Source of the DNA: a virus
DNA length: 64,000 bases
Virus record (IMG/VR): IMGVR_UViG_3300047508_000265
Span: 1-64,000 of that record
Direction: 5' to 3' (one strand)
The notes below the pieces were generated by a model. That model saw only the letters and a program-made list of their open reading frames with translations. It searched no databases and had not been told where the DNA came from. Both the position numbers and the translations under genes were made by a program. Positions 41,210 to 50,103 of the stretch are shown here, piece after piece. The first letter of the stretch is position 1. Every line of letters begins with the position of its first letter.

Positions 41210-41697
41210 AAACTCCTTTAAAAATTCTAGAAAAGAATAAACGCTGGCGACTGCGGCATCCGGTTCAAGTAAAAGCAATAAACCAAAGCTATTATTCAAA
41301 AAATTCTAGAAAAATAAAAGCCAAGGTTCGTAGATACAAAAAACAAAACAAAAAGAAAGTAAACGCATCCAACAAAAAATGGCGAGCAAAGAACAAAACA
41401 AAAGTAAAAGAAATAGGCCGAAAATACTACTTAAAACACCCCGATAAGGCAAGAACAAATTGCGTTAAAAGACGAGCCTTAAAACGAAAAGCTACAATTG
41501 GTGATTTAACAGAAATCGCCAAAATTTACGCCCGCGCCAGAGAGCTTAGACAATGGTTTAATGTCGTAGTTGATCATAAAATTCCTCTTTCAAAAGGCGG
41601 GGCGCATTCACCCGAAAATTTACAAATTATTTACGCTTACGAAAACGCTCAAAAACACAACAGTTTAACTTATAAACCTAAAATAATTTTCAAATGA
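41206..41697 (+). CDS. HNH endonuclease, TIGDL family
   Basis: 163 aa, TTG start overlapping the glycosyltransferase stop. A very basic N-terminal half is followed by TIGDLTEIAKIYARA, VVDHKIPLSKGGAHSPENLQII and ends PKIIFK with an ATGA overlap to the next gene. Almost the same C-terminal block as genes at 10916, 47903 and 58573. Confidence 0.9.
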   Translation: MKTPLKILEKNKRWRLRHPVQVKAINQSYYSKNSRKIKAKVRRYKKQNKKKVNASNKKWRAKNKTKVKEIGRKYYLKHPDKARTNCVKRRALKRKATIGDLTEIAKIYARARELRQWFNVVVDHKIPLSKGGAHSPENLQIIYAYENAQKHNSLTYKPKIIFK

Positions 41698-41897
41698 TCC
41701 CCGAACTTAAAATCACAGAACGGGAAGATTATATTTGGTTCCGCATCCCTTGGCGCAATTGGTACATGAGGTGTTGCAATTGCCATCTGATACACAGAAT
41801 TAATCACAAACTTGTTAACGGAAAACTATTCTTGCAGGCGATCAGAGAAGATGAGCTAACAAAACAAAATGAGAATACTAAAAATAACTTGGCTTGA
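41694..41897 (+). CDS. Small Cys/His protein, 67 aa
   Basis: Starts on the ATGA that ends the HNH gene. CCNCHLIHRINHK could bind zinc. N-terminal EDYIWFRIPWRNWYM is aromatic. Unknown phage protein. Confidence 0.55.
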   Translation: MIPELKITEREDYIWFRIPWRNWYMRCCNCHLIHRINHKLVNGKLFLQAIREDELTKQNENTKNNLA

Positions 41898-42108
41898 CAG
41901 TATAAGAAACGGAGGATGGCAATCTAACCAAGCATATTGCGATGAAGCAGACTACAAGGGCCTTCTTCATACTTCAGTAGGCTATGAAATACAAAACGCC
42001 ACTCACTCAATCCTTCTCGCCCAAAGCAAAGCAGAGCACACTACAAATATTTGTGATACAATTCAAATTCCAAAAAGAACTATTATCAAAATCAAAGTTC
42101 TAAAATGA
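41869..42108 (+). CDS. Small protein, 79 aa
   Basis: Starts MRILKITWLDSIRNGGW; centre has GLLHTSVGYEIQN and the end is basic. Overlaps both neighbours. Pattern resembles small proteins found in other phages but no family name is offered. Confidence 0.55.
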   Translation: MRILKITWLDSIRNGGWQSNQAYCDEADYKGLLHTSVGYEIQNATHSILLAQSKAEHTTNICDTIQIPKRTIIKIKVLK

Positions 42109-43358
42109 CGCCACTTTTTTCAATCCAAAAAACGCACGTAGCAAAGCTACAAAAAATACTTGATACACACTCGGCAGTCCTTGATTCCTCAGATTGTGGA
42201 ACGGGGAAGACATATGTCGGAGCAGAACTAGCTCGACTTCACAAAGGTCCAGTTCTAGTGGTTGCGCCTTTAGCAACCCTTCCTTTCTGGCGAGCTATTA
42301 TGAAGGATCGCGGAGTTCCTGCGGGCTTCATAAATTATGAGAAATTACGCACTGGTAGAACTGAATTTGTAAAGAAAGAGCCAATGCTGTGGAAATGGCA
42401 GCTTTCTAATTCGGCTATGATTATCTTTGATGAGGCGCATCGCCTCAAATCAAGAGACTCCATTATCAGTAAAATCGCCATCGCTGCCAAACCTTACAAG
42501 AATATTTTCCTTAGCGCCACGATAGCAGAGAACCCTCTACACCTTCGCGCTGTAGGATTTCTGCTTGGCTTACACAATCTCAAGAACTATTGGAATTGGT
42601 GCCGGATTTTGAAATGCGCTCCAAATGGTTGGGGCGGTCTTGAGTTCACTGGAGGTCAAAAAGAACTGCAAAAACTCCACGCACAAATTTATCCCGAACA
42701 CGGCGATAGAATTTCCCTGACTGACATGGCTGACCTGTTTCCTGAAAACCGAATCGTCTATCAAAAAATAGACTTCGGCGATAAAGGAAAAATTCAGGCG
42801 TTATATGAGGAAATGGAAGCAGAGCTTACCGCGCTCAAGGAAACAGCGGAACAAGATAGCAAGGGCGCAGAGGCTTTAACTATCCAGTTGCGCCAAAGGC
42901 AAAAAACGGAACTGCTGAAAGTTCCGATGTTGGCAGAACGAGCACAAGATTTAGTAGAAGAAGGAATGTCTGTAGTTATCTTCTGTTGCTTCCGAGATAC
43001 TATTCGCGCCTTGCAGCAACGCCTTCCCAACGCACCAGCGATAGAAGGAGGCCAGAAACCTGAGGAACGGGAACGAATTAAGCAGGATTTTCAATCAGAC
43101 AAAACCCCAATCCTTCTCTGTAACGTCGCCGCCGGAGGCGCGGGAATCTCACTTCATGGAACCAAACCACGAGCAACCCTGATTACCCTTTCTTGGACTG
43201 CCCCTGACATCAAACAAGCTCTGGGACGAACACATCGGGCTAAAGGTTCGTCCTCTATCCAGTATATTTTGACCTGCAGCGATTCAGTGGAAGAACAATT
43301 GGAAGTCGCAGTACGACAGAAACTTGCGAATATTGAAACACTAAATGTTGGAAATTAA
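42105..43358 (+). CDS. SF2 helicase (SNF2/DEAD-like), 417 aa
   Basis: Walker A GTGKT (32-36), DEAH (109-112), SAT (137-139) and motif VI GRTHRAKG near 375-385. The second RecA-like lobe includes VVIFCCFRDTI and AAGGAGISLHG. Such helicases act in replication, recombination or DNA repair. It ends just before promoter P2. Substrate preference not visible. Confidence 0.9.
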   Translation: MTPLFSIQKTHVAKLQKILDTHSAVLDSSDCGTGKTYVGAELARLHKGPVLVVAPLATLPFWRAIMKDRGVPAGFINYEKLRTGRTEFVKKEPMLWKWQLSNSAMIIFDEAHRLKSRDSIISKIAIAAKPYKNIFLSATIAENPLHLRAVGFLLGLHNLKNYWNWCRILKCAPNGWGGLEFTGGQKELQKLHAQIYPEHGDRISLTDMADLFPENRIVYQKIDFGDKGKIQALYEEMEAELTALKETAEQDSKGAEALTIQLRQRQKTELLKVPMLAERAQDLVEEGMSVVIFCCFRDTIRALQQRLPNAPAIEGGQKPEERERIKQDFQSDKTPILLCNVAAGGAGISLHGTKPRATLITLSWTAPDIKQALGRTHRAKGSSSIQYILTCSDSVEEQLEVAVRQKLANIETLNVGN

Positions 43359-43421
43359 CTGCTTATTTGTAAAAATACTTTTGTGTTATATGCGCTTTTG
43401 TAAAATTTAATCACAATAATA

Positions 43422-43457
43422 TTGACTTACAGGTTAAAATTTGAGATAATAGAAGAA
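43422..43457 (+). promoter_or_regulatory. Phage promoter P2, plus strand
   Basis: TTGACT (43422-43427), 17-base spacer, GATAAT (43445-43450). Predicted start about 43457, three bases before the TTG start codon at 43460. Spacer end AAATTTGA and downstream AGAAGA match P1. Confidence 0.75.
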
Positions 43458-43459
43458 CA

Positions 43460-44674
43460 TTGAAAACGGATTTAGACGGGGCCGCAGAAGAGTCAGAGTT
43501 GCAGAAACCTTCTCAACTTGAAACTGTGGTTCCCGAACGAATAGATGAAACAGGACAAGCACATGCCACCTTTCCGCCTTCTCAACTGTCGAATTTCGAG
43601 AAATGTCCTGGCTTTAGAAATCGCCCCAGCGCGGAATCAAGTAACCCTGAATCCGCGGCCAAGGGCACACGAATCCATAAAGCACTGGAGAAAGATGCAG
43701 TTGACGACTTAAAAAATGAAGAAGAAAAGGGGCTCGCGCAAATTCTTAAAGATTACATAGATGGCGTTATTCAAGAAAATTTACCTACCCTCCCTTCGAT
43801 TGATCGGCGTGAAATCAGACTCACGATGGATTTGGGCGGAGGACTTAAAACGTTTGGAACCTGTGATCGTATTCTTATCTACGGTACCAAAGGACGAGTT
43901 TTTGATTACAAAACGGGTTTTCGTGAGGTGGCTGATGCGGAGACAAATGCGCAAGCGTGGAGCTACTCGTTAGGCAGCTTTCAAAAATACGACTACTTAG
44001 ATGAAATCAAATTCACCTTTCTCGTCCCGCAAAGAGACGAAGTCCTCTCTCATACTTTTAAACGATCAGACATGCCAGATATTAGGCTTCGGCTCAACAC
44101 CATTATCCGCCGCGCTATGGCAATTGACTGGTCAAAACCCGTCGATCCTAAAAAACTTAATCCTCAACCCTCGCTTTGCGAGTGGTGTAAATATCAAGGA
44201 ACCTGCCCTGCCCTAGCCGAAAAGGCATTGAAAATTGGCGCTGCCCTCCTCCCCGGTCTCCCAGTGCCGACATCAGTGCTCGTAGATGCCAGCCGTCCGA
44301 ATGATATCCCCCTCATTCTGCGGCTGGCACCTCTCATGGAGGAATGGGCCAAGAATGCACGGCAGACCGCACTCAAGCTGAATATGGAAGAAGGGTTAGA
44401 TATTCCTGGCTTCAAGCGCATCGAGCGATCTACACCACGAGCGGTTACTTCCGTAGTGGGCGCATGGGAGGCCATAAAAGATAAAATCGGATTGGACGAT
44501 TTCTTAGCCGCTTGTGCCCAAGTATCCGTGCATCAATTAGAGCAGATGTTCGCCGATCAAGCGAAGCGAGGTGGCAAGGCGAAAGCGAGACAAGACCTCG
44601 AAATCAGATTGCGTCAAGCTGATGTGCTACGCGATCAGGGAAAAATTTATTATTTACGAGAAAAAAAATCATGA
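43460..44674 (+). CDS. PD-(D/E)XK nuclease with Fe-S-type Cys cluster, 404 aa
   Basis: RecB/Cas4-like core: GTRIHKALE at about 69-77, D136 (GTCD) and D149/K151 (VFDYKTG). C49 with C240, C243 and C249 (LCEWCKYQGTC) gives four Cys positions as in AddB- or Cas4-type iron-sulphur nucleases. It likely processes DNA ends with the next gene's product in recombination. Starts with TTG only three bases after the predicted transcript start. Confidence 0.8.
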   Translation: MKTDLDGAAEESELQKPSQLETVVPERIDETGQAHATFPPSQLSNFEKCPGFRNRPSAESSNPESAAKGTRIHKALEKDAVDDLKNEEEKGLAQILKDYIDGVIQENLPTLPSIDRREIRLTMDLGGGLKTFGTCDRILIYGTKGRVFDYKTGFREVADAETNAQAWSYSLGSFQKYDYLDEIKFTFLVPQRDEVLSHTFKRSDMPDIRLRLNTIIRRAMAIDWSKPVDPKKLNPQPSLCEWCKYQGTCPALAEKALKIGAALLPGLPVPTSVLVDASRPNDIPLILRLAPLMEEWAKNARQTALKLNMEEGLDIPGFKRIERSTPRAVTSVVGAWEAIKDKIGLDDFLAACAQVSVHQLEQMFADQAKRGGKAKARQDLEIRLRQADVLRDQGKIYYLREKKS

Positions 44675-44868
44675 GCAAAGCAAATTCATCAATTCAAATC
44701 GGCCCCAGCGGATCAATGTTACTTACAATCGTATTCGTATTTTTAAAAGTACTCGGATACATTACTTGGTCTTGGTGGTGGGTTTTCTCGCCACTTTGGA
44801 TTTCCGCAATTATTGGACTCTTAATTCTAGTAGCAGTAATCGGATTAGCACTATGGGCCGAGTCATGA
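44671..44868 (+). CDS. Two-span membrane protein, 65 aa
   Basis: Hydrophobic stretches near residues 16-34 and 40-61 with an aromatic TWSWWWVFSPLW turn between. ATGA overlap with the nuclease. The aromatic motif is typical for short phage membrane proteins. Function unknown. Confidence 0.65.
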   Translation: MSKANSSIQIGPSGSMLLTIVFVFLKVLGYITWSWWWVFSPLWISAIIGLLILVAVIGLALWAES

Positions 44869-44869
44869 A

Positions 44870-45007
44870 ATGAGCCCACGATACAATTTCTTAGTGTTTA
44901 TGATTCTGTTAGGATTAGACTTCGGTCGATCTTACGCAGGTCTATTCGCTACGATAGCAACAGGAATCCTCTTAATAGTCGATATCCTGCCAAGTAAACC
45001 CAAATGA
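44870..45007 (+). CDS. Small membrane peptide, 45 aa
   Basis: ATG at 44870, stop overlapping the next ATG. MSPRYNFLVFMILLGLDF, then GLFATIATGILLIV suggests two short hydrophobic parts. Too short for the usual cutoff but consistent with the operon. Confidence 0.5.
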   Translation: MSPRYNFLVFMILLGLDFGRSYAGLFATIATGILLIVDILPSKPK

Positions 45008-45174
45008 AACTACCTAACGAAATATTCGTAATCAAAGAAAAAGACGGTAATGATTCCTATCTGATCGCCTTTAATTCATTGGATGAAATTCCAATGGACC
45101 AAAATGGTGATTCAGTAGGCGTCTACCAGCTTCAAGAAACCCGAAAATTAAAAGTAACAACTGAATTAATCTAA
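45004..45174 (+). CDS. Small protein, 56 aa
   Basis: ATG at 45004 overlapping the previous stop; stop TAA overlaps the next ATG (TAATG). Product (MKLPNEIFVIKEKDGNDSY..GVYQLQETRKLKV) looks like a small beta domain. Unknown. Confidence 0.55.
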   Translation: MKLPNEIFVIKEKDGNDSYLIAFNSLDEIPMDQNGDSVGVYQLQETRKLKVTTELI

Positions 45175-45929
45175 TGGCAAAGACATCATTCGTAAAGAAA
45201 GCAGAAGTAGTAGAATCTACTCCGGAATCAGTCACGGATACGACTGTCGCTGTGGCGCAGCCCAAAACGCTCGCAGTGCAACATGAGGGCAAGGATGACA
45301 TGTTTGGCGAGTGGCTCCCAGGAGACTCAAAACTCCCTAGGCTGAACATCAGACAAAAATCCAGTGGTGATGAACTACAGGAGAACTTTGAATTCGGAGA
45401 CCTTGTATTCGCCAAGAAAATCAAACTCGCAGATGAGAATTCAACTGTAACCGTAGTGCCTATTATTGCTGGTAAAGATTACCAGCAGAAGGTGCCATTC
45501 GGTGAGGGCCAAGGCGTAGTTTATCCTACTGCCCAAGCTGTAATCGACAATGGCGGAGTGCTGCAGTATAGCAAAGAGGCTGTAAACGAGCAGACCTACT
45601 TCGGTCCGAGAGCGCATATTGAACTTGCAATTAAGGCGCCGAAAGGCTTGTCGGAAGACGACCTCAACTACTTCCCATTTGAGTTTAATGGCGAAAGTTG
45701 GGCGGTCTGCCTGTTCACAGTAGCGTCTAGCGCTTATACATCATTCGCAAAAGAACTGGAAACACTGCGACGTCATAACGTAATCATGCGCAAAGGATTA
45801 ATATATGGCCAACTAGAGTTGACTACTAAGCAAAGGAATAAACCTGGACAATCATGGTTTATTCCTGTAGCTAAATTAGTCGGTGAAAACCCGCCTGAAT
45901 TAGTAGAGTTCTTAGAGAAGATTAAATAA
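45174..45929 (+). CDS. DNA-binding/recombination-associated protein, 251 aa
   Basis: A Ser/Thr/Val-rich N-terminus leads into LPRLNIRQKSSGDE and a beta-rich body (VTVVPIIAGKDYQQKV, FFEFNGESWAV-like). Neighbouring the PD-(D/E)XK nuclease suggests a single-strand-binding or annealing partner, but no diagnostic motif was found. Unknown family. Confidence 0.55.
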   Translation: MAKTSFVKKAEVVESTPESVTDTTVAVAQPKTLAVQHEGKDDMFGEWLPGDSKLPRLNIRQKSSGDELQENFEFGDLVFAKKIKLADENSTVTVVPIIAGKDYQQKVPFGEGQGVVYPTAQAVIDNGGVLQYSKEAVNEQTYFGPRAHIELAIKAPKGLSEDDLNYFPFEFNGESWAVCLFTVASSAYTSFAKELETLRRHNVIMRKGLIYGQLELTTKQRNKPGQSWFIPVAKLVGENPPELVEFLEKIK

Positions 45930-45941
45930 CCAAACAACATT

Positions 45942-45971
45942 GGACACGCGGGTCCAACCCCCGCACTGTCC
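45942..45971 (+). other. Hairpin resembling a tRNA/tmRNA 3' end
   Basis: GGACA-C-GCGGG-TCCAACC-CCCGC-AC-TGTCC. The GCGGG(7 nt)CCCGC arm plus a five-base closing stem mimics a T-arm stacked on an acceptor and resembles the 3' end of tmRNA (GGAC, GCGGG, CAA, CCCGC). No CCA follows. Could be an attachment-site remnant, a processing signal, or a hairpin ending the preceding gene. Confidence 0.5.
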
Positions 45972-45975
45972 ATTT

Positions 45976-46320
45976 ATGTATTACAAAAGTAAAAAATTTT
46001 ACAAGACACGGAAACGTTATGCTAAAACGCATCGAGTCGAGCTACGAATTAAGCAACGTCAATATAATAGAAAACTAAAAGAAGATATATTTAATCATTA
46101 TGGAATCGAATGCGCTCACTGTAAATTTTCTGATTTACGAGCTTTATCTATCGATCATATTAACGGGGGCGGCACTCAACATAGAAAAAAGTTTAAAAGT
46201 CCCTACTCTTTTTACATATGGTTGCGACAAAATAAATTTCCAAAAGGGTTTCAAACTCTTTGTATGAATTGCCAATTTATCAAACGACATACAAACAACG
46301 AAAGTACCCGAATAAAATGA
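45976..46320 (+). CDS. HNH endonuclease
   Basis: 114 aa from ATG 45976 (MYYKSKKF); a TTG at 45940 would lie inside the hairpin. Core CAHCKFSDL, LSIDHINGGGTQHRKKF, FPKGFQTLCMNC. Stop codon overlaps the ATG of the dNMP kinase. Same subgroup as 1169, 30270 and 50100. Confidence 0.85.
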   Translation: MYYKSKKFYKTRKRYAKTHRVELRIKQRQYNRKLKEDIFNHYGIECAHCKFSDLRALSIDHINGGGTQHRKKFKSPYSFYIWLRQNKFPKGFQTLCMNCQFIKRHTNNESTRIK

Positions 46321-46850
46321 AACTAATCGGCATCACAGGACGCAAAAAATCAGGTAAAGATACAGCAGCGCGAGCCCTGATAACAGAAGGCTACTGGCCA
46401 CTGCGCTTCGCAGGCGGGTTGAAGGCGATGGTGGCATGCCTACTCACCTACATGGGCATAGAGCCCGCGACCATCGAGAAGATGATCGATGGCGATTTGA
46501 AGGAAATGCCTTTTCCATATCTGGAAGGCAAGTCTTGTCGACAGATTATGCAAACTTTGGGTACAGAATGGGGCAGGGATTGTGTAGGCAGGGATTTATG
46601 GGTTCACATTTGCATGGAACGAGCGAAGTCCTACGACAAGGTTGTCGTTACGGATGTTCGCTTTAAGAATGAGGAGAAAGCAATCAGGGAGGCAGGCGGA
46701 AAGATCGTGAAGATTGAACGACCTACATTGGTGAGAGACGATCACCCCTCTGAGGCAATTGACAAAATCCACCCCGATCTAATTATTATGAACACAGGAA
46801 CAATTAAATACCTACAGGAGAAAATTACTGAATATGCGCGAAGGAACTGA
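46317..46850 (+). CDS. Deoxynucleoside monophosphate kinase, 177 aa
   Basis: ATG at 46317 overlaps the HNH stop. P-loop GRKKSGKDT (8-16), then WGRDCVGRDLWV and VVVTDVRFKNEEKAI, the pattern of phage dNMP kinases (gp1-like). Makes dNDPs from dNMPs for replication. An upstream start at 46260 is inside the HNH gene and less likely. Confidence 0.85.
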   Translation: MKLIGITGRKKSGKDTAARALITEGYWPLRFAGGLKAMVACLLTYMGIEPATIEKMIDGDLKEMPFPYLEGKSCRQIMQTLGTEWGRDCVGRDLWVHICMERAKSYDKVVVTDVRFKNEEKAIREAGGKIVKIERPTLVRDDHPSEAIDKIHPDLIIMNTGTIKYLQEKITEYARRN

Positions 46851-47334
46851 GAAATTTAATGACGAAGCTAAAGGCGGCTATTCGTACGCCGAAAAACTTG
46901 CTCTGGTAGCACAAGAGGCCATGGATCCCTCCGAAATAGGTTTAGAGACCGCAGCACAAGCAAGAGCGAAAATTGTAGACAAGCCGCCTGCGTTAATGAA
47001 ACTCAGTGACTTCGTGACATTTGAGGCATCTGTAGTCCCGCCGCAACTCCGCGCTCACTGGGCCTACCAAGATTTAACAATTAAACCCGAGAATATGAAA
47101 GCTTGGGAGGCTGATTGGTGTGAACAGCACAAAAATGAATACGCTATCCAAGGCCTTCTCCACAGTGGCGGCTTGGCCGCACAAGTTGGCCAACTCTTCA
47201 CAGACCCGATACTGGGATTCTGTGAAATGTTGCGCAAAGCTGCAGAATTACTAGAAAAGAAATATGAAGAGCTTAAAAAGACAGACCCCAACCCTATCAT
47301 CACAAGAGACGAAGCTACTAAAGAAAGCAGTTAG
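46834..47334 (+). CDS. Uncharacterised phage protein, 166 aa
   Basis: Mostly helical, with Trp and acidic residues (LRAHWAYQDLTIKPENMKAW). Ends with a charged coil (LLEKKYEELKKTD). Overlaps the kinase by 17 bases. No family recognised. Confidence 0.55.
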   Translation: MREGTEKFNDEAKGGYSYAEKLALVAQEAMDPSEIGLETAAQARAKIVDKPPALMKLSDFVTFEASVVPPQLRAHWAYQDLTIKPENMKAWEADWCEQHKNEYAIQGLLHSGGLAAQVGQLFTDPILGFCEMLRKAAELLEKKYEELKKTDPNPIITRDEATKESS

Positions 47335-47476
47335 TTTATTTCCAAGCTTAATTGCAAGAGACTGCGGAAATGTTGAAGGAACTCCATGTAATGATCTTAA
47401 CCACAGATATGTTTGCAAGTATCATCGTTGGTTAACCAAAGCTCGTGCTGCATTAAAAAATGAAAAGAAAACGTAA
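47264..47476 (+). CDS. Small Cys-containing protein, 70 aa
   Basis: Body SLFPSLIARDCGNVEGTPC followed by HRYVCKYHRWLTKARA. It overlaps the previous gene by 71 bases in another frame, so the start may be further in. Possibly zinc-binding. Unknown. Confidence 0.5.
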   Translation: MKSLKRQTPTLSSQETKLLKKAVSLFPSLIARDCGNVEGTPCNDLNHRYVCKYHRWLTKARAALKNEKKT

Positions 47477-47615
47477 ACGAAGCCAGAGGTTTGACCGGCC
47501 CTTCTACCAAACAAAGCACGGACTCCGAGGAGGAATAAAAGACTCCTACGGAAAAGTGTATGAAGTCCGACCTGACGGATCGATAAAACGAATTTCTTCA
47601 AGACGCCATGAATAA
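47460..47615 (+). CDS. Small basic protein, 51 aa
   Basis: ATG at 47460. Strongly basic N-terminus (MKRKRKRSQRFDRPF) and a turn-rich tail (YEVRPDGSIKRISS). Overlaps the next gene by eight bases. Unknown. Confidence 0.5.
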   Translation: MKRKRKRSQRFDRPFYQTKHGLRGGIKDSYGKVYEVRPDGSIKRISSRRHE

Positions 47616-47745
47616 ATTACTAACCGCTTTACTTTTTATCCTTTCCTTCTCAGTTGGATTTTTTATTGGTTGGGCGATTCTAAACTATCCGTTGCCCGTA
47701 ATCGCAGCAACAATGATCATTCAAACCTTTACAAACAGACTTTAA
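47608..47745 (+). CDS. Membrane peptide, 45 aa
   Basis: One or two hydrophobic spans (LLTALLFILSFSVGFFIGW, then VIAATMIIQTF). ATG at 47608 within the end of the basic protein. Function unknown. Confidence 0.5.
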   Translation: MNKLLTALLFILSFSVGFFIGWAILNYPLPVIAATMIIQTFTNRL

Positions 47746-47754
47746 CAAATTAAA

Positions 47755-47919
47755 ATGAAAGCATGGACCTGCACAACTGGCTGGTGCTTTGGCGAAACGC
47801 CTAGACGGGTAGCGGGAACGGATTCTGTCCCGTTCAACCGCATCTCTCCCATCGCAAGATGGCGCCTTGTGAATTGCCTTAGGTGTGCGGGTCCTTTAAT
47901 TTATGGGTTCCTCAATTAA
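47755..47919 (+). CDS. Small Cys-rich protein, 54 aa
   Basis: ATG at 47755, stop at 47919, overlapping the HNH start by 17 bases. Two Cys pairs (CTTGWC and CLRC) around a basic centre suggest a zinc knuckle. Unknown. Confidence 0.5.
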   Translation: MKAWTCTTGWCFGETPRRVAGTDSVPFNRISPIARWRLVNCLRCAGPLIYGFLN

Positions 47920-48343
47920 ATACTACAAAGAGCATCCAGAAAAACGTCGTGAACATATGCGACAATGGAGAGCTAACCGTCCGGGCTATAAATCTGCAGA
48001 AGGAAAATTATATCGTAAACGGTACCCTGAAAAAGCTAGATTATCTTGTCGAAAAAATTATCAAAAGCACAAACAAGAGAGAATTCAAAAAGGCGCCATT
48101 CATGCCAGAACTTATAGAGCCAGAAAACATGGCGCAACTATAGGAAACGCAAAAGACATCCTAAAAATTTATAACCGAGCGAAAGAACTGCGGCAATCTG
48201 GGTTTGATGTAGCCGTTGATCACATTTTCCCGCTTTCAAAGGGAGGAGCGCATTCTGTGGAAAATCTTCAAATAATTTACTCTTTTGAAAACTCTCAAAA
48301 AGGCGATCGGCTTAATTACATACCTTCTATTATTTTCAAATGA
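47903..48343 (+). CDS. HNH endonuclease before DNA polymerase
   Basis: 146 aa with repeated basic segments, GATIGNAKDILKIYNRA, VDHIFPLSKGGAHSVENLQII and C-terminus IPSIIFK. Its stop codon overlaps the polymerase ATG (ATGA). TIGDL family with 10916, 41206 and 58573. Confidence 0.9.
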   Translation: MGSSIKYYKEHPEKRREHMRQWRANRPGYKSAEGKLYRKRYPEKARLSCRKNYQKHKQERIQKGAIHARTYRARKHGATIGNAKDILKIYNRAKELRQSGFDVAVDHIFPLSKGGAHSVENLQIIYSFENSQKGDRLNYIPSIIFK

Positions 48344-50103
48344 TCACTTACGATTTTGACTACGAGACCTACTACGATCGTGATTTTTCAGTTAAGACCC
48401 TTGGAAATTGGATGTATACTCACGACGAACGTTTCGATGCTTATCTTCTCACTGTTGAAGGCGACAACGGTTACGAGTGGGCAGGGAATCCAAAAGAATT
48501 TGATTGGGAAAGATTCAATGGACAAATCGGAGTAGCGCACAATGCAGGATTTGACTTCGCGGTAACAGAACGGCTAAAGGAATTAGGCATCGCGCCAGCT
48601 TTTACATGGGCAGAACTTTATGACACTGCTGACCTTGCAGCCTATCTCGGCTACCCACGGAGTTTAGCTTCCGCATCTTTTCATCTTCTAGGCGTCAGTC
48701 TTAGCAAGGAAATACGCGACAAGGCTAAAGGAAAGCATTGGAATGAAATGACGCCTGAATTCCAGAAACAAATGCTCGCCTATGGCAAGAATGACTCCAA
48801 AATTGGGCTACGTCTTTGGAAAGAGCATGGGCACAAGATGCCACAATGGGAACGCGAGCTATCCAGATTGACGAGAGAAATGTGCTGGCGGGGAGTTCCT
48901 ACAGACCCAGCAAAAGTCAAGGCAGCTATCACAAATCTTGAGACCCGCTTGATCACAGCACGGTCGTTGATTCCATGGGTTAAGGATAATCCAGAGGCGC
49001 CAGTATTGTCATTGAAGCAAGCAGGACTGGAAGCTCGCAAGCACGGCGTAGCACCGCCAAAGTCGTTTGCGAAAGATAGTGAGGAATTTGCAGAATGGGT
49101 TACGCAATACGGCGAAAAATTTCCATGGGCCCGCGGGCTAGGGGAATATCGCAGCGTTAACATGTTGCTCCAAAAACTAATTACACTCAAAGAAAGAACA
49201 GATTCGTCTGGCGTATTCCGTTATGGATTAAAATACTTTGGGGCGCATACAGGCAGAGACAGTGGTGACTCCGGTTTCAATCCACAAAATTTGGCAAGAA
49301 AACCGATGTTTGGGGTTGATGTTAGAGGATGCGTTATTACCGCTCCAAAAGGATATATTTTAGGAATCGCAGACGAGGCCGCTATTCAACCTAAAATAGT
49401 AACTCTTTTTTCAAAAGACAAAGAAATTTTGGATCTTCTGCACAAAGGGCAAGATATTTATGAGGCCCAAGCTAGAATATCTCATGGTTACACAAATCCT
49501 GAGCCTCTAAAAGAGAGCGATCCCGACTTCCGCAAACATATGAAAGTCGAGTTATTGGGCTGCATGTTTGGTGCTGGCGCCGCAAAAGTACAAATTATCG
49601 CCAAACAACAGGTAGGACTGGATATCTCCTTCTCCGAGGCAGAGAAGATTGTAAACACCTTTCGCAAAAGAAAATTTATTCCAAATTTATGGAAGCATCT
49701 TGAATCGCAAATAGCAAAATCTGCTCCAGGAGACTGGGAACTTGAACTGCCCTCAGGCAGAATAATGAACTACCGAAATGTACGAAGCTTTGGGAACACC
49801 AGTGCCGAAATTCCACGACTAGGAAAAATGCTGCGAGTAAAATTATGGGGTGGCACATTATGCGAAAATTTAGCCCAAGCGGTAGAACGAGATATAGTAA
49901 TGTGGCATGTTCTTCAAATAGTTAGTGCTGGATTTCAAATTCTGCTAAGAGCGCACGATGAATTAGTCCTATTATTAAAAGAATCCGAAGCAGAAACAAA
50001 ATTAGCAGAAGCTCTTGCTATAATGAGTCAGCCTCCGCCATGGCTTAAAGAATTTCCTGCTGGAGCAGAAGGGCAACTTAGCAAATCCTATAAGAAAATA
50101 TGA
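48340..50103 (+). CDS. Family A DNA polymerase with 3'-5' exonuclease, 587 aa
   Basis: Exonuclease motifs FDYETY at 6-11, AHNAGFDF and YGKNDSKIGL. Polymerase motif A IADEAAIQP (D345), motif B KVELLGCMFG, motif C HDE (539-541). Motif A has Gln350 where Pol I has the steric-gate Glu of DYSQIE. Short phage-type Pol A without a 5'-3' nuclease domain. Sandwiched between two HNH genes that overlap it by ATGA on both ends. Confidence 0.9.
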   Translation: MITYDFDYETYYDRDFSVKTLGNWMYTHDERFDAYLLTVEGDNGYEWAGNPKEFDWERFNGQIGVAHNAGFDFAVTERLKELGIAPAFTWAELYDTADLAAYLGYPRSLASASFHLLGVSLSKEIRDKAKGKHWNEMTPEFQKQMLAYGKNDSKIGLRLWKEHGHKMPQWERELSRLTREMCWRGVPTDPAKVKAAITNLETRLITARSLIPWVKDNPEAPVLSLKQAGLEARKHGVAPPKSFAKDSEEFAEWVTQYGEKFPWARGLGEYRSVNMLLQKLITLKERTDSSGVFRYGLKYFGAHTGRDSGDSGFNPQNLARKPMFGVDVRGCVITAPKGYILGIADEAAIQPKIVTLFSKDKEILDLLHKGQDIYEAQARISHGYTNPEPLKESDPDFRKHMKVELLGCMFGAGAAKVQIIAKQQVGLDISFSEAEKIVNTFRKRKFIPNLWKHLESQIAKSAPGDWELELPSGRIMNYRNVRSFGNTSAEIPRLGKMLRVKLWGGTLCENLAQAVERDIVMWHVLQIVSAGFQILLRAHDELVLLLKESEAETKLAEALAIMSQPPPWLKEFPAGAEGQLSKSYKKI

